Below, piece after piece: positions 61,301-64,000 of a stretch of DNA of 64,000 bases. The notes beneath the pieces are model-generated. The model was not told the origin of the DNA. It saw only the letters and a list, made by a program, of their open reading frames with translations, and ran no database searches. The stretch spans positions 496,001 through 560,000 of the forward strand of contig LSAX01000012.1 in the NCBI GenBank assembly GCA_001557505.1, given 5' to 3'. This DNA comes from Reticulascus tulasneorum (taxonomy: Eukaryota; Ascomycota; Sordariomycetes; Glomerellales; Reticulascaceae). The position numbers and the translations under genes are program-made. Position 1 is the stretch's first letter. Every line of letters starts with the position of its first letter.

Positions 61301-64000
61301 GAGTGAGTGACCGCCGAGATCGAAGAAGTTATCTTCGATGCCGACCTCGACTCCGAGAATATCGGCAAACTCCTCGCATAGTGATACTTCAATCTCGTTG
61401 CGAGGGGATATGATGGTGCGTTTGCCTCTATTCTTCCCTGTTCCTAGTGCAAGCCGCGATAGAGCCCGGCGGTCCACCTTGCCGTTAGTATTAAGTGGCA
61501 TCTGCTGAAGCACAATGATCCTCGATGGAATCATGTATGTCGGCAGAATAGTCCGTAGTGTAGTGCGCAAGTTATCCTCGATACTAGCTTCTAGATGTGC
61601 CATCTTAACTTCGCCGTCGTCCTGCTCTTCTGGCTGATTAGGTTCTCCCACATGGTTGGCACCTTTTCGACTAAGTGGTACAACACTAGTGCCCTCTCTT
61701 ACTGTTATGAAGCTAACGAGCTCCATATCCTGTTGTTCAGTCTCGTTCTGCTTCAATAGAGTAACCGCGTCTCTCACAGCGTTATGCCTGACTAGCACAC
61801 GCTCTATCTCTGCCGGCTCAACGCGGTGGCCTCGAACCTTTACTTGAACATCCATACGGCCATAGAACTCTAAGTAAGCGTCCTTCGATCGATACCGGAC
61901 GCGATCGCCTGTTCGGAACGCCCTTACCGGCTTTCCATCCACGATCACCTGTACGAAACGGTCTTGGTCGAGCTCCGGGTTTGTGTACCCTCGGGCAAGC
62001 CCGTCGCCAGTCACAACAAGCTCGCCCATAACGCCGAGGGGAACAAAACGCTGCTGTGAATCCATCACATATACCCCTGAGTTATTAATAACGCGACCGA
62101 CAGGCACGCCATTAGCGCACGAAACATCAGGAGTTACTCGGAAAAAGGTCGTTAGGATTGAGTTTTCACTCGGACCATAGCCATTAAACACAGCCATTCT
62201 TACTAGGTCTCTGGTCTTAGCTGCATCTCTCGGTGGGAACCGATCTCCAAGAACATAGACTGCATCAAGTTGACCTACAGCCTGGGGGGCTTGGTCGAGG
62301 ACTCTGGTCAGCAAGGCAGGCGTGATCATTCCGACCCGGACACCCTCCTGCTTAAAGATATGAGTGAGTTGCGTCGCATCTAGCGCCGCCATGGTGTCAA
62401 TGCAGACCAACTTATGGCCGTTGAGTAGCGCGGTACATATTTCAAATATTGACGGGTCAAAGGCGAGGTTTGTCATGTGGGCTACAGGTCCGTATGCCGG
62501 CCGTTGTTTGACGACGTTGACCAAGCTACGATGCGGTACCATAATTCCCTTCGGCTGGCCTGTTGAACCAGATGTGAAGATGACGTAGGCAAGGCTCGTT
62601 GCTGAAGGCTGCTCGGCGCTGTCTGCAATATCAACCGCCCCATGACCACCAACAGCATTGCCGATACGCACCAGCTCCACGTCCGGCACCTGAAAATCTG
62701 GAGCAGCTACGTCGTCGCCGAGCAGCACAAGCTTGTGTCCAGCGACAGTCGACAGGATCGCCCCGATGCGAGCTGCGGGAACATTGACATCAAGCGGCAA
62801 ATAAGCCAGGTTCGCCTTGAGGATGCCCATGAAGGCAACGACCGTCTGGCAAGATCGCGGCGCCAGCACGCCTACAAGTGTCTCGGCTTTCATGCTTCGC
62901 TGGCGTAACCAGACAGCCACCTCGTCTGATTTTCTATCTAGCTCAGCATAGGTCAGCCGTTGCGATGAGTCCGTCACGGCTATTGTTTCCGGGCATGCAG
63001 CCACTTGCTCACGGAAGATATCAACCACACTCGAATCGCGAGGATAGTCAGTTCTTTCGATGTCAAGCAGGCCCATACTGCGAAGCTCCGCCATCCCATC
63101 GGTGAGCGGCATGGAAGTGATCGGCGTCTCGGGCTGATCGAGCCCACGCCGTAGGATCTCTTGGAAGACAGCGACCATCCCCTTGATGGTTTCGAGCTCG
63201 AACAAGTCTGTAGCAAAGAAAACATTGCCCGCCAATCTTCCGGCCTTCTGAAACAGATGGAACTCAACATCGAACCGAGTGGTCACGGCAGTGGGTATCA
63301 GCTCCCCGGCCATGCCTTCTAACTGGATCTTGCCAAGGTCTTGTTGAGAGTGAAGAGCAAACAGAAGCTGCACTAGCGGGTTCCGGGACGTGTCCCTCGA
63401 CCCGGGCACGAGCGTTGACACGATGCGTTCGAAGGGCACGTCTTGATTGGCAAATGCGGCCGTCGTGGTAGATAGGACCTGCCGAATCAACGTTTCGAAT
63501 GTATCGTCGCTATCGATACTGATACGCATGCACTGGGTGTTTACGAAAAAGCCGATCAAATTCTCCAGCTCATGTCGGTTCCGGTTGGCGATGGGTGTAC
63601 CAATGGTGGCGTCTTCGGCACCCGTGAGGCGGTAGTGGGTAGCGCGGAAGGCGGCGAGCAGCACCGCGAATGAGGTCGTCTGGTGGACTCGGCAGAAGGC
63701 CTGGAGTTTCTCGTATAGGGGGCCTTCAATGGCGAGCTGGACGACGCCGGCATGGCCAGATACCACGGCTGGACGTGGAAAGTCGGTCAGAAGCTCGGCG
63801 GGAGAGCTGTCGGCCAACTGTGTTGTCCAGTACTCAAGCTGGCGTTGGTGCTCGGCCACCTGCTCGGCCTGCTTCTGCCACACGGCAAAGTCGCGGTACT
63901 GGATGGGAAGCGGTTTCACCTGTGACAGGGGGTTGTGGCCTCTGACTGCGGCAGAATAGAACTGGTCCAATTCTTGGCGCAAGATATCGAGAGACCAGCC
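2..64000 (-). CDS. Giant N-methylating multimodular NRPS (cyclosporin-synthetase-like), internal segment; both ends outside the window
   Basis: This is one uninterrupted reading frame of 21,333 codons with neither start nor stop in the window. It contains 16 elongation modules (C-A-T or C-A-MT-T), each expected to activate one amino acid as an aminoacyl-adenylate, load it on a phosphopantetheinyl carrier serine, N-methylate it from S-adenosylmethionine where an MT is present, and condense it with the growing peptide. Visible motifs are 15 LGGHSL carrier sites, 15 complete HHII(S/Y/A)DG condensation sites plus one cut by the edge, 16 adenylation domains with TSGSTG(K/Q/R/S)PKG and YGP(T/S)EN, and 10 MT domains with LEIGTGTG. 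All share one codon phase (lowest base = 2 modulo 3), so no intron or frameshift is indicated. The segment already exceeds cyclosporin synthetase (about 15,300 residues, recalled) and the 18-module peptaibol synthetase Tex1 (about 20,900, recalled). The family is certain; product and gene name are unknown. Confidence 0.97.
4346..7603 (-). other. Module w15: C-A-T, no methyltransferase; Val predicted
   Basis: The C domain (about 6235-7603) has HHIIYDG at 7160-7180. The A domain has [10 protein letters not shown] near 5675-5705, FDAATWE at 5558-5572 and [10 protein letters not shown] near 5270-5305. A10 reads NGKLDRK near 4635-4655. The T domain (4346-4570) has its serine at 4469-4471. The code DAWMFAAILK is Val-like. 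The A8-A9 linker (about 4720-4840) is short, with no MT. It lies between two methylating modules, so one secondary-amide Val is predicted between two N-methylated residues. Confidence 0.95.
7604..12118 (-). other. Module w14: C-A-MT-T; N-methyl-Val predicted
   Basis: The C domain (about 10755-12118) has HHIISDG at 11675-11695. The A domain has [10 protein letters not shown] near 10190-10220, FDAATWE at 10073-10087 and [10 protein letters not shown] near 9785-9820. The MT (about 8022-9350) has LEIGTGTG at 9071-9097. A10 NGKVDRK lies near 7890-7920. The T domain (7604-7830) has its serine at 7727-7729. The code DAWMFAAILK is Val-like. MT sequence is very close to that of w12 and w16, and the A core is very close to that of w15, which lacks an MT. 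Confidence 0.95.
12119..15394 (-). other. Module w13: C-A-T, no methyltransferase; pocket core shared with w8
   Basis: The C domain (about 14025-15394) has HHIIYDG at 14951-14971. The A domain has [10 protein letters not shown] near 13470-13500 and FDAATWE at 13349-13363, followed by the divergent core ([35 protein letters not shown]) at about 13060-13340. A10 lies near 12410-12440. The T domain (12119-12345) has its serine at 12242-12244. The code is DAWFLGVTFK. The A8-A9 linker (about 12500-12625) contains [14 protein letters not shown] and no MT. The sequence on both sides of the core is ordinary for this enzyme, so the core looks like an inserted subdomain. The substrate is not predicted. 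Confidence 0.93.
15395..19909 (-). other. Module w12: C-A-MT-T; N-methylated aliphatic residue
   Basis: The C domain (about 18540-19909) has HHIISDG at 19466-19486. The A domain has [10 protein letters not shown] near 17980-18010, FDVSIWE at 17864-17878 and [10 protein letters not shown] near 17575-17610. The MT (about 15820-17140) has LEIGTGTG at 16862-16888. A10 lies near 15690-15720. The T domain (15395-15620) has its serine at 15518-15520. The code DVWIFAAILK is the same as w10, so the two probably load the same residue (Val or Ile type), with and without N-methylation. The C-terminal half of the A domain and the T domain are very close to those of w11. Confidence 0.94.
19910..24394 (-). 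other. Module w11: C-A-MT-T; highly unusual pocket code (Q at 239, Q at 331)
   Basis: The C domain (about 23030-24394) has HHIISDG at 23951-23971. The A domain has [10 protein letters not shown] near 22500-22530, FDISVQE at 22379-22393 (Q where all other methylating modules have W), LFNVGDRF near 22185-22200 and [11 protein letters not shown] near 22100-22130. The MT (about 20325-21650) has LEIGTGTG at 21377-21403. A10 lies near 20205-20235. The T domain (19910-20135) has its serine at 20033-20035. The code DIQMFVAIQK is not one I can match to a known substrate. If the methylation pattern is aligned with cyclosporin synthetase, this module falls at the sarcosine (N-methyl-Gly) position; that is only positional. 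Confidence 0.92.
24395..27673 (-). other. Module w10: C-A-T, no methyltransferase; aliphatic code
   Basis: The C domain (about 26310-27673) has HHIISDG at 27230-27250. The A domain has [10 protein letters not shown] near 25745-25775, with S where most modules have K. FDVSIWE is at 25628-25642. The A5 region reads [16 protein letters not shown] near 25340-25385, with one extra glycine relative to the other modules. A10 lies near 24690-24715. The T domain (24395-24620) has its serine at 24518-24520. The code DVWIFAAILK equals that of w12, which does methylate. The A8-A9 linker (about 24780-24900) carries [13 protein letters not shown] in place of an MT, so an unmethylated aliphatic residue is predicted. 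Confidence 0.94.
29190..29394. repeat. 205-bp tract in the MT of w9 with no differences seen from 33675-33879 in the MT of w8
   Basis: I compared the two tracts base by base by eye. They match without a difference and end at mismatches on both sides (29189 versus 33674, and 29395 versus 33880). The tract codes for the N-terminal part of the MT just ahead of the SAM motif. Sequence on either side is similar but not the same, as expected for gene conversion or recent exchange. Confidence 0.88.
29909..30124. repeat. 216-bp tract in the A core of w9 with no differences seen from 42143-42358 in w6
   Basis: The tract covers the substrate-pocket region between A4 and A5 that holds pocket positions 278, 299 and 301. 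It matches w6 without a visible difference, bounded by mismatches at 29908 and 30125. w9 methylates and w6 does not, so the shared block is the specificity core only, not the whole module. Confidence 0.88.
33675..33879. repeat. Second copy (MT of w8) of the 205-bp tract at 29190-29394
   Basis: This is the partner of the tract in w9, 4485 bp away, which is the w8-to-w9 module period. Both copies are in the same codon phase. Confidence 0.88.
35289..35441. repeat. 153-bp tract at the C/A junction of w8 with no differences seen from 39780-39932 in w7
   Basis: The tract covers the end of the C domain, the linker and the first residues of the A domain, bounded by mismatches at 35288 and 35442. Copies are 4491 bp apart. 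Confidence 0.85.
36674..41164 (-). other. Module w7: C-A-MT-T; N-methyl-Val predicted
   Basis: The C domain (about 39800-41164) has HHIISDG at 40721-40741. The A domain has FDAATWE at 39149-39163 and [10 protein letters not shown] near 38860-38895. The MT (about 37090-38425) has LEIGTGTG at 38147-38173. A10 NGKVDRK lies near 36960-36990. The T domain (36674-36900) has its serine at 36797-36799. The code DAWMFAAILK differs from the recalled Val code DAWMFAAVLK only by I for V at 330. This module opens the stretch w7-w15 whose methylation order equals that of cyclosporin synthetase modules 3-11. The C/A junction shares a 153-bp tract with w8, with no differences seen. Confidence 0.95.
39780..39932. 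repeat. Second copy (C/A junction of w7) of the 153-bp tract at 35289-35441
   Basis: This is the partner of the w8 tract. It lies across the same C/A linker and in the same codon phase. Confidence 0.85.
41165..44392 (-). other. Module w6: C-A-T, no methyltransferase; Leu-like code
   Basis: The C domain (about 43025-44392) has HHIIYDG at 43949-43969, followed by L where all other copies have W. The A domain has FDAAIWE at 42377-42391 and [10 protein letters not shown] near 42085-42120. A10 lies near 41455-41480 and the T domain at 41165-41390, with its serine at 41288-41290. The code DAWLYGAVIK differs only at 331 from DAWLYGAVMK, recalled as the Leu code of cyclosporin synthetase. The A8-A9 linker (about 41545-41650) is short and charged, with no MT, so unmethylated Leu is predicted. 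Its substrate-pocket core shares a 216-bp tract with no differences seen with w9, which does have an MT. Confidence 0.94.
42143..42358. repeat. Second copy (A core of w6) of the 216-bp tract at 29909-30124
   Basis: This is the partner of the w9 tract, 12,234 bp away. Both modules read the same Leu-like code DAWLYGAVIK. Confidence 0.88.
44393..48910 (-). other. Module w5: C-A-MT-T; N-methylated aliphatic (Val-like) residue
   Basis: The C domain (about 47545-48910) has HHIISDG at 48467-48487. The A domain has [10 protein letters not shown] near 46985-47015, FDAATWE at 46865-46879 and [10 protein letters not shown] near 46578-46612. The MT (about 44810-46140) carries LEIGTGTG at 45863-45889. 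A10 lies near 44680-44705. The T domain (44393-44620) reads NLGGHSL rather than the usual DLGGHSL, with its serine at 44516-44518. The code DAWIFAAILK is one step (I at 278) from the Val-like code of w7, w14 and w15. MT sequence just before the SAM motif (near 45780-45930) is nearly the same as in w4. Confidence 0.94.
48911..53425 (-). other. Module w4: C-A-MT-T; N-methylated aliphatic residue
   Basis: The C domain (about 52060-53425) has HHIIYDG at 52982-53002. The A domain has FDVSIWE at 51380-51394 and [10 protein letters not shown] near 51085-51120. The MT (about 49325-50650) has LEIGTGTG at 50378-50404. A10 NGKVDRK lies near 49195-49225. The T domain (48911-49135) has its serine at 49034-49036. 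The code is DVWIFAAVLK (V at 330), close to the Val code DAWMFAAVLK that I recall for cyclosporin synthetase. The A-core is nearly the same as that of w3, suggesting recent duplication. The preferred residue is probably Val or Ile, delivered as the N-methyl form. Confidence 0.94.
53426..57937 (-). other. Module w3: C-A-MT-T; N-methylated aliphatic residue
   Basis: The C domain (about 56570-57937) has HHIISDG at 57494-57514. The A domain starts near 56570, with [10 protein letters not shown] near 56015-56045, FDVSIWE at 55892-55906 and [10 protein letters not shown] near 55600-55635. The MT occupies about 53840-55165, with its SAM-binding LEIGTGTGM at 54890-54916. It interrupts the A domain before A10 (NGKIDRK near 53720-53745). 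The T domain (53426-53650) has its carrier serine at 53549-53551. The code DVWILAAILK differs from the common aliphatic code by L at 299. It starts a run of three methylating modules. Like w4, w10 and w12 it has the [10 protein letters not shown] form of the pocket region. Confidence 0.94.
57938..61180 (-). other. Module w2: C-A-T, no methyltransferase; aliphatic-type code
   Basis: The C domain (about 59815-61180) carries HHIIADG at 60737-60757, the only copy with A at the fifth position, and overall it is the most divergent C domain here. The A domain (about 58165-59815) has FDVSVWE at 59168-59182 and [10 protein letters not shown] near 58890-58920. The T domain (57938-58165) has its LGGHSL serine at 58061-58063. 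The code DVWTFAAILK belongs to the aliphatic group of this enzyme, with T at 278. The A8-A9 linker (about 58330-58440) contains [14 protein letters not shown] where methylating modules have the MT, so the residue should be added unmethylated. The exact substrate (Val, Ile or another small aliphatic residue) is not certain. Confidence 0.93.
59456..59922. repeat. About 467-bp near-identical block of w2 shared with 62717-63183 of w1
   Basis: The block covers the end of the C domain, the linker and the N-terminal third of the A domain. I count about 13 mismatches by eye. Beyond it towards the pocket, w1 and w2 become very different, so the block has a sharp edge inside the A domain. Confidence 0.85.
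61181..64000 (-). other. Module w1: partial C - A - T, no methyltransferase; unusual pocket code
   Basis: This is the first module in the window. Its C domain (about 63080-64000) is cut: the edge falls on the G of HHxxxDG, so the catalytic histidines lie outside. The A domain spans about 61405-63080, with [10 protein letters not shown] near 62548-62578, the FDPSIFE pocket segment with key residues at 62444-62458, and the YGPSEN motif near 62165-62190. The T domain (61181-61405) has LGGHSL with its serine at 61304-61306. The pocket reads DPFMYLGILK, unlike every other module here: P at 236, F instead of W at 239, G at 322. The A8-A9 linker is a charged stretch of about 45 residues with no MT. 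It is the most divergent A core in the window, and its substrate is not predicted. The C domain resembles that of w3, while the first third of the A domain resembles w2. Confidence 0.93.
62717..63183. repeat. Second copy (w1) of the near-identical block at 59456-59922
   Basis: This is the partner of the w2 block, at an offset of 3261 bp, which is one C-A-T module period. Confidence 0.85.

Noticed and set aside
157..63753. Minus-strand frames in the other two phases
   Set aside because: They overlap the main coding frame entirely and repeat with the module period. Their composition is rich in Ser, Arg and Pro, as expected from out-of-frame reading of the synthetase.
48..63959. Many plus-strand open frames of 60-220 codons with recurring peptides
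   Set aside because: They recur once per module at the same place and are antisense shadows of conserved minus-strand domains such as the carrier region and the MT. None resembles a known protein.
2..64000. Several separate NRPS genes or an intron-containing gene
   Set aside because: The codon phase is the same at all 15 carrier sites and at every C and MT motif, and no stop is evident between modules. There are no gaps large enough for intergenic DNA.
2..64000. Satellite DNA, CRISPR array or transposon array suggested by the 3.3-4.5-kb periodicity
   Set aside because: The period is that of NRPS modules. Each unit encodes ordered C, A, (MT) and T domains with intact catalytic motifs, and no transposase or direct-repeat/spacer structure is seen.
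2..64000. Pseudogene
   Set aside because: All visible catalytic motifs are intact in every module: HHxxxDG, TSGSTG, YGP(T/S)EN, GTGTG, NGK and LGGHSL. No stop or frameshift was found.
2..64000. This is the cyclosporin synthetase gene simA itself
   Set aside because: The segment has at least 16 modules against 11, the methylation order differs outside w7-w15, and the predicted residues do not match the cyclosporin sequence.
2..64000. Bacterial origin
   Set aside because: There are no ribosome binding sites, operon neighbours or gene breaks in 64 kb. The MT-in-A architecture and codes are those of fungal cyclosporin-type synthetases. Bacterial NRPSs with N-MT exist, so this rests on overall resemblance.

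Overview
The whole 64-kb window is the interior of one giant fungal non-ribosomal peptide synthetase (NRPS) gene on the minus strand. The frame whose codons occupy positions 2-4, 5-7 ... 63998-64000 shows no stop, so 21,333 consecutive codons are open. I checked the phase at all 15 carrier-protein motifs (LGGHSL), 15 complete condensation motifs (HHxxxDG; a 16th is cut by the edge) and all 10 methyltransferase motifs (GTGTG), and all lie in this one frame. Neither the start nor the stop codon is in the window. I see no intron, RNA gene, mobile element or second gene. The organism is most likely a filamentous ascomycete, plausibly Hypocreales: an intronless single-polypeptide NRPS, N-methyltransferase domains of the cyclosporin/enniatin synthetase type inserted inside the adenylation domains, and pocket codes close to those recalled for cyclosporin synthetase.

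Layout. The protein is read from 64000 down to 2, and I number modules w1-w16 in protein order. Each is C-A-T (about 3.2-3.3 kb) or C-A-MT-T (about 4.5 kb). In order, with M = methylating: w1 -, w2 -, w3 M, w4 M, w5 M, w6 -, w7 M, w8 M, w9 M, w10 -, w11 M, w12 M, w13 -, w14 M, w15 -, w16 M. That gives 16 modules, 10 of them N-methylating. w1 lacks the first part of its C domain and w16 lacks most of its T domain. I find no epimerization, thioesterase, reductase or terminal cyclizing C domain inside the window.

Predicted product. The segment would build at least 16 residues, 10 of them N-methylated and mostly aliphatic. Ten-residue adenylation codes read from the sequence are Val-like in w7, w14 and w15 (DAWMFAAILK) and Leu-like in w6 and w9 (DAWLYGAVIK). 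The aliphatic group DV/DA/DI-W-x-(F/L)-AA-(I/V)-LK covers w2-w5, w10, w12 and w16. Unusual codes occur in w1 (DPFMYLGILK), w11 (DIQMFVAIQK) and w8/w13 (DAWF(F/L)GVTFK). The methylation order of w7-w15 equals that of cyclosporin synthetase modules 3-11 as I recall it, but the codes do not match residue for residue, so this is not simply the cyclosporin gene.

Evolution. The modules are strongly repeated and mosaic. Tracts of 150-220 bp appear base-for-base identical between different modules, and a distinct substrate-pocket core is shared by w8 and w13 inside otherwise ordinary modules. This suggests growth by module duplication followed by gene conversion or swapping of adenylation cores and methyltransferase parts.
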